From assembly GCF_050496545.1 (NCBI RefSeq), contig NZ_JBNVZV010000005.1, positions 62,001-126,000 on the forward strand: a stretch of 64,000 bases of DNA, read 5' to 3'. Positions 29,262 through 39,889 of this stretch are shown here, piece by piece. The number at the start of each line of letters is the position of its first letter. Positions within the stretch are counted from its first letter, which is position 1. The position numbers and the translations under genes are program-made. The stretch comes from Phycicoccus avicenniae_A. GTDB lineage: Bacteria > Actinomycetota > Actinomycetes > Actinomycetales > Dermatophilaceae. The notes beneath the pieces were generated by a model that saw nothing but the letters and a program-made list of their open reading frames with translations, was not told where the DNA came from and did not search any database.

Positions 29262-32200
29262 TCAGGCGCGGGCGACGCGCAGCGTCAGCACCTCGAAGGG
29301 ACGCAGGGCCAGGACGAGCGCGCCGTGCTCGACGACCGGCGGGGCCACGCCCTCGAGGGGGCGCTCGAGCAGGTCGGTGACGACCGCTCCCGAGTGCTCG
29401 AACCCGAGCGCCAGCCGGGCACCCGTGCGCGCGCCGAGCGCCTCGTACAGGCGGACCACGACGTCCCCCGAGCCGTCGTCGGCGAGCTTGACCGCCTCCA
29501 CGACCACGCCGTCCCGGTCGAGCGCCACCAGCGGCTCGGTCGCGGCGCCCGAGCCGCGCAGGGTCCGCAGCGGGAGGTTGAGCCGGAGCCCCTCGCGCAC
29601 CGCGTCGACGACGCCGGCGCCGGGGACGAGCGCGTAGGTCATCCGGTGCGTGCCGAGGTCGGCGACGGGGTCCGGGCTCTGCGGCGCCCGGAGCAGCGAG
29701 AGCCGGACGACGCTGCTCGTGCCGCCGCCCTCGCGGTCGGCGCGCGTGACGTCGTGCCCGTACGTGGAGTCGTTGGCCACGGCGGCCCCGAACCCCGGTT
29801 CGCCGACGTGCACCCACCGGTGCGCGCAGACCTCGAAGCGCGCGGCGTCCCAGCTGGTGTTCGCGTGGGTCGGCCGGTGGACGTGCCCGAACTGCACCTC
29901 GCAGGCGACGCGGTCGGTGCTGACGTCGAGGTCGAACGCGGCCTTGAGCAGCTTCTCGCGCTCCTGCCAGTCGACCTCGGTGGCGATGTCGACGCGGGCC
30001 TCCCCCGGCGGCAGGGTCAGCACCTGCTCGATGCGCGAGCGACCGAAGGACCGGACGATGCGCACCCCACCGTCGACGGGCTCCACCGACCCGCTCTCGC
30101 CGAGGTCGACGAGGTCGGTGACCGAGCGCCGGTAGTAGGCGTCGACGTCCCAGGCGTCGAAGCGCACCGGGGTGTCGGCGTGCAGCTGCAGGAGGTTGCC
30201 GCGCGAGCCGGGCGCCAGGGCCTCGCGCCCCGAGGCGGCGTCCACCACCGATGTCAGGAGGCCCGCGGCATCGATGCGGGCCCGCACCAGCCCGTTGTCG
30301 AGCACCCAGCCGTCGCCGTCGGCCTCCACCGACACCGCCGACAGGGGCGCCGTGGGGACCCCGATGCCGCCCGCGGCCACGCCGGCCCGGGGGTGCGGCG
30401 CGGCGTTGGCGACCACGTCCACCTCCCCCTCGCCGGCGAGAGCGCGCTGCGCCTCGCCGATGACCTCCTCGAGCTCTCCGGCGACGGCGGCGTACTCCTC
30501 GGCGGCCTGCCGGTGGACCCAGCCGATCGACGAGCCGGGGAGGATGTCGTGGAACTGGTTGAGCAGCACCGTCTTCCACAACCGGTCGAGCCGCTCATAC
30601 GGGTACTCGACAGCTTCACGCACGGCCGCGGTCGCCGCCCACAGCTCCGCCTCGCGCAGCAGGTGCTCGCTGCGCCGGTTGCCCTGCTTGGTGCGCGCCT
30701 GGCTCGTGTAGGTGCCGCGGTGCATCTCGAGGTAGAGCTCGCCGACCCAGACCGGGGCCTCGGGGTACTCCGCCTCGGCTGCCGCGAAGAAGGCGTCGGG
30801 GCGCTCGACCTCGACCCGTGGCGAGCCGTCGAGGTCGCGCAGCCGGGCGGCGCGAGCGAGCATCTCGCGGGTGGGCCCGCCCCCGCCGTCACCCCAGCCG
30901 AAGGGCAGCATCGAGCGGTTGGCGGCACCCTTGTCGGCGAAGTTGCGGGCGGCGTGGGCCACCTCGGCGCCGCTGACGTCCGAGCCGTAGGTGTCGGCCG
31001 ACGGGAAGTGGGTGAGGACGCGCGTGCCGTCGAGCCCCTCCCAGCGGAAGGTGTGGTGCGGGAACCGGTTCGTCGTGTTCCACGAGATCTTCTGGGTGAG
31101 GAACCAGCGCGAGCCGGAGAGCGCGACGAGCTGCGGCAGCGCCGCGGTGTACCCGAAGGAGTCGGGCAGCCACACCTCGCGGGTCTCGATGCCGAAGGCG
31201 TCGAGGAAGAACCGCTTGCCGTGGGTCAGCTGGCGCACGAGCGCCTCGCCGCCGGGCATGTTGGTGTCGGACTCGACCCACATGCCGCCGACCGGCACGA
31301 AGCGCCCCTCGCGCACGCGCTCGACCACCCGCTCCCACACCTCGGGCCGGTGCTCGCGCACCCACGCGAACTGCTGGGCCGAGCTCATCGCGAAGACGAG
31401 CTCGGGGTGGTCGTCCATGAGCGAGGTGACGTTGGCGCAGGTGCGGGCGACCTTCCGCACGGTCTCGCGGGTCGGCCACAGCCAGGCGGAGTCGATGTGC
31501 GCGTGCCCGACCGCCGAGACGCGGTGGGCGCTGGCCCGCGCGGGGGCGGCGAACGCCGGTTCCAGCTCGGCCCGCGCCGCCGCGGCCGTGCCGGCGAGGT
31601 CGGCGACGTCGAGGCGGTCCATCGCCCGGTCGAGCGCCCGGAGCAGCTCCCACCGGCGGCCGTCCTCCAGGGACAGCTCGGCGGCCAGCTGGCCCAGGAC
31701 CTCGAGGTCCTGCTGCAGCTCCCACACCTCGGTCTCGAAGACGGCGAGCTCGGCGCGGGCCACGCGGTAGAGCGGGTCGCGCGGGGCGGTGTCGGGGTCG
31801 CCCATCGGCGAGGGCCGGAAGTCGAAGCCGCCACCCCCGAGGAGCAGCGGGTTGGACGCGGCCTCGACGTGCAGGTCGACCTCCTCGCCGCCACGCGCCG
31901 CGTCGCTGACCCGCACCCACTGGGTGCGCGGGTGCAGGCCCTTGACCACGCTCCCGTCGGGTCGGTAGACGAGTCCCTCGGCGTGGAAGCCGGTGCGATC
32001 GGGGTCGAACCCGAGGTCGAGGCGCAGGTCGACGACCCGTCCAGCGAACCGCTCGGGCACCGTGCCCCGCACCCGGAACCACGAGGTGCCCCACGGCGGG
32101 CCCCAGGCGTCACCGACGGCGCAGGGCGCGTGCTCGGCGGCCAGGCCCTCGGCCACCGGCACCGGCTCGCCCGGCGCGTCCCACCGCCCGAGGTCGACCG

Positions 32201-32285
32201 GCTCGGCACCGGACCACACGGCATCCTCGACGCGCTGGAGGGTGCGGGCCAGGCGGCCCTCGATGAGCTGGCGGTCGTCGTGCAC
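29262..32285 (-). CDS. GH38 alpha-mannosidase
   Basis: A 1007-residue glycoside hydrolase that removes alpha-linked mannose. The catalytic domain carries GHAHIDSAWLWP (H261, H263, D265, zinc ligands) and VWLPDSFGYTAALPQ with the probable nucleophile D375. A helical middle domain and long beta-sandwich C-terminal domains follow, as in bacterial family 38 enzymes of about 1000 residues. There is no signal peptide, so it works on imported sugars. The GTG at 32285 has GGAGGA seven bases upstream. It is the last gene of the ABC-importer operon, 35 bases after the PHP gene. Confidence 0.92.
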   Translation of the reverse strand: MHDDRQLIEGRLARTLQRVEDAVWSGAEPVDLGRWDAPGEPVPVAEGLAAEHAPCAVGDAWGPPWGTSWFRVRGTVPERFAGRVVDLRLDLGFDPDRTGFHAEGLVYRPDGSVVKGLHPRTQWVRVSDAARGGEEVDLHVEAASNPLLLGGGGFDFRPSPMGDPDTAPRDPLYRVARAELAVFETEVWELQQDLEVLGQLAAELSLEDGRRWELLRALDRAMDRLDVADLAGTAAAARAELEPAFAAPARASAHRVSAVGHAHIDSAWLWPTRETVRKVARTCANVTSLMDDHPELVFAMSSAQQFAWVREHRPEVWERVVERVREGRFVPVGGMWVESDTNMPGGEALVRQLTHGKRFFLDAFGIETREVWLPDSFGYTAALPQLVALSGSRWFLTQKISWNTTNRFPHHTFRWEGLDGTRVLTHFPSADTYGSDVSGAEVAHAARNFADKGAANRSMLPFGWGDGGGGPTREMLARAARLRDLDGSPRVEVERPDAFFAAAEAEYPEAPVWVGELYLEMHRGTYTSQARTKQGNRRSEHLLREAELWAATAAVREAVEYPYERLDRLWKTVLLNQFHDILPGSSIGWVHRQAAEEYAAVAGELEEVIGEAQRALAGEGEVDVVANAAPHPRAGVAAGGIGVPTAPLSAVSVEADGDGWVLDNGLVRARIDAAGLLTSVVDAASGREALAPGSRGNLLQLHADTPVRFDAWDVDAYYRRSVTDLVDLGESGSVEPVDGGVRIVRSFGRSRIEQVLTLPPGEARVDIATEVDWQEREKLLKAAFDLDVSTDRVACEVQFGHVHRPTHANTSWDAARFEVCAHRWVHVGEPGFGAAVANDSTYGHDVTRADREGGGTSSVVRLSLLRAPQSPDPVADLGTHRMTYALVPGAGVVDAVREGLRLNLPLRTLRGSGAATEPLVALDRDGVVVEAVKLADDGSGDVVVRLYEALGARTGARLALGFEHSGAVVTDLLERPLEGVAPPVVEHGALVLALRPFEVLTLRVARA

Positions 32286-32320
32286 GGCGGGTCCTCCGAG
32301 GGTGGCGTGGTGGGCAGGGG

Positions 32321-33540
32321 TCAGGAGCCGAGCGCGAGCAGGGTGCGGTCGTCGCGCTCGAGCAGGTGGGGGCCGTCGTGGCCGGTCAGGCTGGCGTGGT
32401 CGCCGCGTACGGGGACCCGCCGGCCGTCCGGGCAGACCAGCTGGGCGCCGTCGGCGTCGACGGCCACGAGCTCGTCGCCGAGGCGGAGCAGCACGGGCGC
32501 GTCGCGGCCCGCGGACACGGCCGTCCGGCCTGCGGCGAGCCCGCCGAGGACGTCCCCGTCCTCCGTGAGCACCCACGTGGTCGGCGTGCCGGGCAGCTGC
32601 TCGCGCGGGTCGTGCACGTCGCTGCCGCCCACCGGGACCGGGTGGCCGGCCGCCGCCCACCACGCCAGCGGCGCGCCGTGCGTCGGGTCCGCCCACCCGC
32701 CGTGCCACACCTCGGCGAGGTCGGGCGCCTCCCCCAGCGGGCCGCCGGGCCCGCGCCACGCGCAGTCGCCGGAGGCCGGGTGGTTGACCGACAGCAGGCC
32801 GCCGGCCTCCCGCGCGTGCCGCAGCCACTCACGGGCCGGTGCTCGGAAGTCGACCCAGCCGACGTCGCCGAGGACGTTGGCGTGCCCGTCGGCCGTCGTC
32901 ACCTCCTGCCCGGGGAGCAACGAGATGCCGTGCCGCGCACCGACCTCCGCGAGGTGGGCGTGGTGGCTGACGGTGTTGTGGTCGGTGACGTAGAGCGCGT
33001 CCAGGCCCTGCGAGACCGCGAGCGCCGCGAGGGCGTCGAGGGTCAGGACGCCGTCGCTGTGCAGCGAGTGGGCGTGCAGGTCGGTGGCGAGCCAGCGCAT
33101 CCCGGCCGGGGCCGGCAGCTCGCGGCGCGGGGGCCGCTCCGCCGGCGGGCCCGGCGGCGCCTGCGGCGGGGGCTCCACGACCACCGGCTCGACCCGCACC
33201 TCGACCTCCAGCCCCTCGGCCGGCAGCCGGTGCAGCCCGAGGACGACCTCCCAGGTCCCGGCTGGCAGCCCGCGGTCGAGGTAGCCCGGGGTCGCACCCT
33301 CCGGCGCCACCTCGACGACCGCGCGCGCCCCGCCGGACCATCCGCGCCAGCCGAGCGGGTCGGTGAGCCCGAGGTCGATGACACCGGAGGGCCCGTGCGA
33401 GCGGTCGTACGACAGCGTGACCCGCAGCCCGGGGCACCCGTCACCGACGGCGACCGGCAGCACCGGCCAGACCGACGCCGCCCGATCCTCGGGCGTGACC
33501 CGGCCGCGCCACGTGCCGCGGCCGACCTCGGGCAGCGGGC

Positions 33541-33544
<4 letters not shown>
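32321..33544 (-). CDS. PHP-domain metallohydrolase (CehA/McbA-like)
   Basis: A 407-residue protein. The N-terminal part (about 1-130) is a beta-rich domain. The PHP domain follows with TDLHAHSLHSDG, YVTDHNTVSHHAHL, LLPGQEVTTADGHANVLG, LSVNHPA and GGSDVHDP, a near-complete metal-binding set like the CehA/McbA phosphodiesterase-type hydrolases. Its GTG overlaps the ATPase stop as GTGA, so it belongs to the importer operon and probably cuts a phosphodiester or ester in the imported compound (inference). Confidence 0.85.
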
Positions 33545-34619
<1,075 letters not shown>

Positions 34620-34620
<1 letters not shown>

Positions 34621-35447
34621 CAGCCCTTGATCCCTCCCTGGAAGGCGAAGCCGTAGCGGCGGTTGACGAACAGGTACAGCACGACGACCGGCACCGAGTA
34701 GACGAGCGCGAAGGTCGAGATGAGGGCGAAGTCGGGCTGGCCGCCGGCGTCGTAGAACGTGTACATGACGACGGCCGCCGGCTGCTTCGACGGGTTGGCG
34801 AGCAGGACGTACGGCACGAGGAAGTTGCCCCACACCTGGACCAGCGCCCAGACGCCGACGGTCGCCATCCCCGGCCGGATGACCGGCAGGACCACGTGCC
34901 GCAGCACCTGGTTCGGCTTCGCGCCGAAGACCCGGGCCGACTCCTCGTAGGAGCGCGGCACGGAGTCGACGAAGTCCTTGAGCATGAAGACCGCCGCCGG
35001 CAGCAGCCCGCCGGTGAGGACGAGGACGACGCCGAGCTGGCGGTCGATGAGGTTCAGCTGGAACAGCATCAGGAAGATCGGCACCATCGCCGCCGTCCCG
35101 GTGACGATCGAGGAGAGCAGGAGCAGCGCGTACAGCAGCCGGTCGCGCCCCGGCACCCGCACCCTGCTCAGCGCGTACGCCGCGAGCGCCGCGAGGGCGA
35201 TGACGAGGAGCGCGGAGCCGCCGGCCAGCACGAGGCTGTTGCGGATGGAGGGCCAGACCTGCGGGTTGTCGACGAGGCCGGCGAAGTTGTCGAGGGTGAA
35301 CCCGGAGAGCGAGGCGCGGTAGGTCGGGTTCGGCGTGAACGGCGTGAGGACCAGCCACAGCAGCGGCAGCGCGAAGAACACGACGAGCAGGCAGACGAGC
35401 ACGTACCCGCCGACGCGCCCGACCACGGTGCGCACCACCGGGTTCAC
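34620..35447 (-). CDS. Carbohydrate ABC transporter permease (MalG type)
   Basis: A 275-residue inner membrane permease with six helices. The EAA coupling loop reads YEESARVFGAKPNQVLRHVVLP. The C-terminus (NRRYGFAFQGGIKG) is the usual MalG/LacG ending. GTG start overlapping the upstream permease stop as GTGA. Confidence 0.93.
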
Positions 35448-36346
35448 GACTCGTCCTTCCGGCCGCGCAGCACCCGCAGGTAGAAGACGGCGATGACGAG
35501 GTTGGCGAGCAGGAGCAGCAGCGAGATCGCCGAGCCGTACCCGAGGTGCCCGCCGATGATCGCCTCCCGGTAGATGTAGACCGGCAGGATCTCGCTCGCC
35601 CCGTTCGGCCCGCCGCCGGTCAGCAGGTAGGGCGAGAAGTCGTTGAACGTCCAGAGCGTGATGAGCAGGGTGTTGGTCAGGACGTGGCGGCGCACGGTGG
35701 GCAGCACGACGTCGCGCAGCTGCTGCCACCCGCTGGCACCGCTCATCCGCGCCACCTCGAGGTGCGAGCGCGGCACCGAGGACAGGGCCGCCGTGTAGAG
35801 CAGCATCGAGAACGCGGTGCCGCGCCAGATGTTGAAGATGACGATGACCCACATCGGGTGGTCGAGCACCCACGCCTGGTCGGTCGTGCCGAGGATCGCG
35901 TTGAGGGTGCCGCCGCGCCGGTCGAGCAGCGCCTGCCAGAGGAACGCGACGACCGAGCCGGGGAGGATCCAGGCGAGGAGCACGAGCACGGTCAGCGTCG
36001 GCTTGACCACCCGCCGGGCGTCCCGCAGCCCCCAGGCGAGGAGGAAGCCGAGCACGTTCTGCCCGATGACCGCCGACCCCGCGACGTAGACCAGCGTCAG
36101 CCAGAGCGAGCGGGTGAACCCGGGGTCGCCGAGCGCCTCGACGTAGTTGCCGAGGCCGACGAACTCCGGCGCCTGCGCCCCGGCACCGGTCAGCGAGTAG
36201 TCGAGCAGCCCGAGGTAGATCGTCCAGACCGCGGGGAAGACGAGGAAGACCGCGATGACGACGAGCGCCGGCGCGACGAACCCGAGCGCCCGGGCCCGCC
36301 CCAGCCCGGCGACGTCCCGGTCAGCCGCCGGCGACGTGGTCGGCAC
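35444..36346 (-). CDS. Carbohydrate ABC transporter permease (MalF type)
   Basis: A 300-residue permease with six helices and the EAA loop LEVARMSGASGWQQLRDVVLP. It pairs with the downstream MalG-type permease to make the channel. Its start lies inside the end of the binding-protein gene (26-base overlap), so the operon is tightly coupled. Confidence 0.93.
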   Translation of the reverse strand: MPTTSPAADRDVAGLGRARALGFVAPALVVIAVFLVFPAVWTIYLGLLDYSLTGAGAQAPEFVGLGNYVEALGDPGFTRSLWLTLVYVAGSAVIGQNVLGFLLAWGLRDARRVVKPTLTVLVLLAWILPGSVVAFLWQALLDRRGGTLNAILGTTDQAWVLDHPMWVIVIFNIWRGTAFSMLLYTAALSSVPRSHLEVARMSGASGWQQLRDVVLPTVRRHVLTNTLLITLWTFNDFSPYLLTGGGPNGASEILPVYIYREAIIGGHLGYGSAISLLLLLANLVIAVFYLRVLRGRKDES

Positions 36347-37751
36347 CGACGGCCTCGGTCAGGGACTTCGCGTAGGTCGCGGCCGCCTCCTGCGGCGCCG
36401 TCCCGGAGACGACGTCGGCCGTCGCCTGCTGGATGGCCAGCGACACCTCGTTGTAGGCCTCGTCGGAGGGGCGGTAGGTGGTGATCGGCAGGACCTCCTC
36501 GCTGATGAACGACAGCAGCGGGTCGTTCTTCAGCGTCTCGGCGTTGACGTCGGCACGTGCCGAGACCCGGATCTGGGACTCGCTCAGCTTCTCCTGCATC
36601 TCCTTCGAGGACATCAGGGCCATCAGCTCCCAGGCCTGCTGGGGGTACTTCGTCTTCGGGCTGAGCATCCAGCCGGCGCCGCCGGAGACGCTGACGAAGT
36701 CCTGGCCCTCGACGCCGGCCCCGGGCGTCTCGGCCGGGATCTTGGCCCAGCCGACGACCTCGTCCCGGTTCTTCATCGAGGTGGCGCCGCAGTCCTCCTC
36801 GCTCGGGCAGATGACCGAGCGCCAGAAGTAGTCGCCCTCGGCGAGGATGCCGATCTTGTTCTGCGCGAACTCGGCGAAGGACTGGTCGCGCCCGGCCTTG
36901 TCCTGCTGCATCCGCGGGTCGCCCAGGCCCTCGCCGTAGACCGCCTTGTAGAACTCGAGGACGGAGGTGACGCCCGGGGTCGCGCCCTGCCAGGTGCCCT
37001 TGGCCTCGTCGTAGAGCGGCGCGCCGGTGCCGGCGAGCAGGGGGAGGAAGCCCTGCGCGGTGGTCGCCTCGCCCATCGGGACGCCCGCGTTGACCTGGAT
37101 GGGCGTGACGCCGGGCAGCTTCTTCAGCGCGCGCCCGGCCTCGAGGACCTCGTCCCACGAGGTCGGCTGCCAGTCGGCGGGCAGGCCGGCCTTGGCGAAG
37201 AGGGTCTTGTTGACGTAGAGGACGCGGCCGTCGGTGCCGTTGGGGATGCCGTAGCGCTGGTCCTTGAAGGAGAGGTTGGCCTGGACCGCCTCGGAGATCT
37301 GGTCCCAGCCGTCCCAGCTCTTCGCGGCGTCGCCGACGACGTCGTCCAGCGGCTTGACGTAGCCGGCGGCGGCGAGCTCGCCGAGCCAGATGCCGTCGGC
37401 CGCGAACACGTCGGAACCGCTGCCGGTGCGCAGGTTGAGCTCGAGCTTGGTCTTGTACTGCTCGTCCTCGACGCCGGCACCGTTGAAGGTGACCTTCGCG
37501 GTGACACCCTTGGCCTTCTGCTGGGCGACGAAGGCCGGGATCACCTCGTCCTCGATCCAGGCCGCCTCGGCGGCGTTCTTGCCGCCCTTGACGTCGTTGG
37601 CGCTGATGACCAGCGTGACGTCCTTGGCGTCGGCGTTCGCGCTGGGGTCGGTGGCGTCGCCGGACTCCTTGGCGCCGACGCAGCCGGAGAGCAGGGCGGT
37701 GGCCGCCAGCCCGCAGATCGCGAACCGGGCCACGACGGATGGACGCGTCAT
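36321..37751 (-). CDS. Sugar-binding lipoprotein of an ABC importer
   Basis: A 476-residue extracellular solute-binding protein (family 1, MalE/UgpB-like). The signal peptide ends in the lipobox LLSGC with the lipidated cysteine at about residue 24. The mature part contains the bilobal signature regions (FNGAGVEDEQYKTKLELNL; KPLDDVVGDAAKSWDG; GIPNGTDGRVLYVNK). First gene of the six-gene operon; its promoter must lie within 37752-37890. The operon partners GH38 and PHP suggest a mannose-containing, possibly phosphorylated, ligand. Confidence 0.92.
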   Translation of the reverse strand: MTRPSVVARFAICGLAATALLSGCVGAKESGDATDPSANADAKDVTLVISANDVKGGKNAAEAAWIEDEVIPAFVAQQKAKGVTAKVTFNGAGVEDEQYKTKLELNLRTGSGSDVFAADGIWLGELAAAGYVKPLDDVVGDAAKSWDGWDQISEAVQANLSFKDQRYGIPNGTDGRVLYVNKTLFAKAGLPADWQPTSWDEVLEAGRALKKLPGVTPIQVNAGVPMGEATTAQGFLPLLAGTGAPLYDEAKGTWQGATPGVTSVLEFYKAVYGEGLGDPRMQQDKAGRDQSFAEFAQNKIGILAEGDYFWRSVICPSEEDCGATSMKNRDEVVGWAKIPAETPGAGVEGQDFVSVSGGAGWMLSPKTKYPQQAWELMALMSSKEMQEKLSESQIRVSARADVNAETLKNDPLLSFISEEVLPITTYRPSDEAYNEVSLAIQQATADVVSGTAPQEAAATYAKSLTEAVGADHVAGG

Positions 37752-37891
37752 CGGGGGTCCCCCTCCAGGAACGAGGACCGGCGCCGGGGCGCCGGGGCGG
37801 TCACGCCGCTGTGCCCGCTCGCCGACGACCCTTGCACAGAAATGTCCGCCGATGACGTCCTGCGCGCACTTTTTTCACACGGCGGACGGCA

Positions 37892-38032
37892 ACGACAACC
37901 GACGAATGTGTCACGTGTCGTCGCCCCGGGCCCGCCTCCGGTGACGACAACCGACGAATGTGTCACGTGTTGTCGCTGCGGGCCCGGGCACCGGCGTCCA
38001 CGAACCGTCGAATGTGTCGATTCGTGGACGCC
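37892..38032. repeat. Three hairpins with a constant loop and differing stems
   Basis: Unit 1 (37892-37924) and unit 2 (37944-37976) are 33-base direct repeats with one mismatch. Unit 3 (37993-38032) shares only the loop. The common core is ACCG(A/T)CGAATGTGTC. Stems: unit 1 ACGACA/TGTCGT (6 bp); unit 2 CGACAAC/GTTGTCG (7 bp); unit 3 GGCGTCCACGAA/TTCGTGGACGCC (12 bp, perfect). Cores start at 37901, 37953 and 38007, so they are 52-54 bases apart. The spacer between units 1 and 2 and that between 2 and 3 both contain GGGCCCG. The array lies upstream of the importer operon and just after the stop of the convergent-side neighbour at 38042. Function unknown: operator array, RNA element or small mobile palindrome. 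Confidence 0.8.
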
Positions 38033-38041
38033 CTGGCCGGC

Positions 38042-38509
38042 TCAGAGCTCGGGGGTCGCCCCGCCCAGTCGCACGCGCAGCGAGGCGTCGGCCTCGGAGG
38101 CCACCGGCTCCTCGAGGTCGGCGACGAACACGGCGACCGCCTCCCGCGCCGGGTTGCCCTCGAGCTCGTGCAGCACCTCGCGCCACGCCGCGAGGTTCGG
38201 GTGCGGGACGTCCGTGCACGCCTCGGCCGGGGCGAGCGAGTCCACCGCCGCCTCCAGGTCGGAGTGCGAGAGCGGCAGGGTGGCCGTCGAGCCGTCGTGG
38301 CCGAGGATCGTCGCGAGGACGACGGTGGCCAGCGCCGGGCGCGCCCCGGGGGACGCGGTGACGTGCGGGAAGTCCCAGTCGGGGGTCGAGGACGCCGGGG
38401 AGAGCCCCACGGCGTGCGCCGCCGGCTCCCGCCATCCCTCGATGCGGTCCACGAGGTGCGCGCGGATGGCCGCGAGCCCCTCGGGCGTGCTCCAGTCCAG
38501 GTCGCTCAT
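38042..38509 (-). CDS. Uncharacterised 155-residue protein
   Basis: I do not recognise a family. The product is soluble, acidic and Ala/Glu-rich with no signal peptide or helix long enough for a membrane. WSTPEGLAAIRAHLVDRIEGW at the start looks like an amphipathic helix, and DWDFPHVTASPGARPALATVVLATIL may form a core strand-helix. ATG start. It is divergent from the phosphate transporter and shares the 135-base intergenic region with the PHO box, whose GTTCACC orientation points toward this gene. Confidence 0.7.
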   Translation of the reverse strand: MSDLDWSTPEGLAAIRAHLVDRIEGWREPAAHAVGLSPASSTPDWDFPHVTASPGARPALATVVLATILGHDGSTATLPLSHSDLEAAVDSLAPAEACTDVPHPNLAAWREVLHELEGNPAREAVAVFVADLEEPVASEADASLRVRLGGATPEL

Positions 38510-38575
38510 CGGGTCATCGTGTCAGCACATCCGCCCCCGGGGCCCCGCACGCCCCGCGGCCCGGGCGAGTCCTCA

Positions 38576-38615
38576 GGTGAACAACGGGTGAACGCCGACC
38601 CCTGCCTTGGTGAAC
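38576..38615. promoter_or_regulatory. PHO box (PhoP direct-repeat units)
   Basis: GGTGAAC occurs at 38576-38582, 38587-38593 and 38609-38615, in exact 11-base register, with a degenerate unit ACCCCTG at 38598-38604. The reverse complement GTTCACC is the direct-repeat unit consensus of Streptomyces PhoP boxes. Four units in a row between divergent genes imply phosphate-starvation control of pit, the 155-residue protein gene, or both. Confidence 0.85.
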
Positions 38616-38644
38616 CGGGGTCGTCGACCCCACACTGGTCCCTC

Positions 38645-39871
38645 GTGGACGCAGCGACCATCATCCTCGTGCTCGTCATCGTGACGGCACTGGCCTTCGA
38701 CTTCACGAACGGCTTCCACGACACGGCCAACGCCATGGCGGCCTCGATCTCCACCGGCGCCCTCGCGCCGAAGGTGGCGGTCGGCCTCTCGGCGGTGCTG
38801 AACCTCGTCGGGGCCTTCCTCTCCGTCGAGGTCGCCCTCACCGTGTCGAACGCCGTCATCAAGATCCAGGACGCCGACGGGGCCCCGCGCCCCGAGCTCC
38901 TGACCGGCGGCGGGGAGGCGCTCCTGCTCATCGTGCTCGCCGGGCTCGTCGGCGGCATCGTCTGGAACCTCGCGACCTGGCTGCTCGGCCTGCCGTCGAG
39001 CTCGTCGCACGCGCTGCTCGGTGGGCTCACCGGCGCCGGCGCGGCCGGCCTCGGGTTCGCCGGTGTCAAGTGGACCGGCGACGGCACGAAGCTCGACGGC
39101 GTCGTCGGCAAGATCCTGCTCCCCTCGCTGCTCTCCCCGGTCGTCGCGATGGCGGTCGCCTTCATCGGCTGCTGGCTCGTGCACCGGCTGACGAACTCGG
39201 TGATGGACAAGCTCGAGGAGCGGTACTTCCGCTGGGGCCAGATCGGCAGCGCCTCCCTGGTCTCCGTCGCCCACGGCACGAACGACGCGCAGAAGACGAT
39301 GGGCGTCATGACGCTCGCCCTCATCGCGAGCGGCCACTGGGACCGCACCGACGCCGTGCCGATCTGGGTGAAGATCAGCGCCGCCCTGGCCATCGCGATG
39401 GGCACCTACATCGGCGGCTGGCGGATCATCCGCACCCTCGGCAAGGGGCTCGTCGACATCACGCCGCGTCAGGGCCTCTCGAGCGACGGCTCCACCGCTG
39501 CCGTCCTGCTCGCCTCCAGCCACCTCGGCTTCGCCCTCTCGACGACCCACGTCGCGACCGGGTCCGTCCTCGGCGGCGGCCTGGGCCGGGGCACCCACGT
39601 CCGGTGGGCCACCGCCGGGCGGATGGTCGTCGCCTGGGCGCTGACCTTCCCCATCGCCGCCGGCATGGGCGCCGTCATGTGGTGGATCGGCCACACCCTC
39701 GGTGGCGTCGCCGGCGCCCTGCTCGTCTTCGCCATCCTCTGCGCCGCCTCCGGGTGGATGTACCACCGCTCGCGGCGCGAGCACGTCGGGGCGCACAACG
39801 TCACCGACGAGTGGGGTGCGGCGCCGGCCGGCACCGAGCAGCCCACCGCGTCCAAGACCACGACCCGCTGA
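38645..39871 (+). CDS. pit: Inorganic phosphate transporter, PiT family
   Basis: A 408-residue low-affinity phosphate permease working with a metal-phosphate or proton gradient. About ten helices. The duplicated PiT signatures are present: AFDFTNGFHDTANAMA near residue 15 and VSVAHGTNDAQKTMG in the second half, with SSSHALLGGL and LSTTHVATGSVLGGG motifs. GTG start without a clear ribosome site. A four-unit PHO box lies 30-70 bases upstream. A small membrane protein and a DUF3349 gene follow in the same direction. Confidence 0.95.
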   Translation: MDAATIILVLVIVTALAFDFTNGFHDTANAMAASISTGALAPKVAVGLSAVLNLVGAFLSVEVALTVSNAVIKIQDADGAPRPELLTGGGEALLLIVLAGLVGGIVWNLATWLLGLPSSSSHALLGGLTGAGAAGLGFAGVKWTGDGTKLDGVVGKILLPSLLSPVVAMAVAFIGCWLVHRLTNSVMDKLEERYFRWGQIGSASLVSVAHGTNDAQKTMGVMTLALIASGHWDRTDAVPIWVKISAALAIAMGTYIGGWRIIRTLGKGLVDITPRQGLSSDGSTAAVLLASSHLGFALSTTHVATGSVLGGGLGRGTHVRWATAGRMVVAWALTFPIAAGMGAVMWWIGHTLGGVAGALLVFAILCAASGWMYHRSRREHVGAHNVTDEWGAAPAGTEQPTASKTTTR

Positions 39872-39889
39872 CGGAAGGGACCGACCACC

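Noticed and set aside
37892..38032. CRISPR array
   Set aside because: Only three units, spacers of about 17-19 bases, and the third unit keeps only the loop. No cas genes are near.
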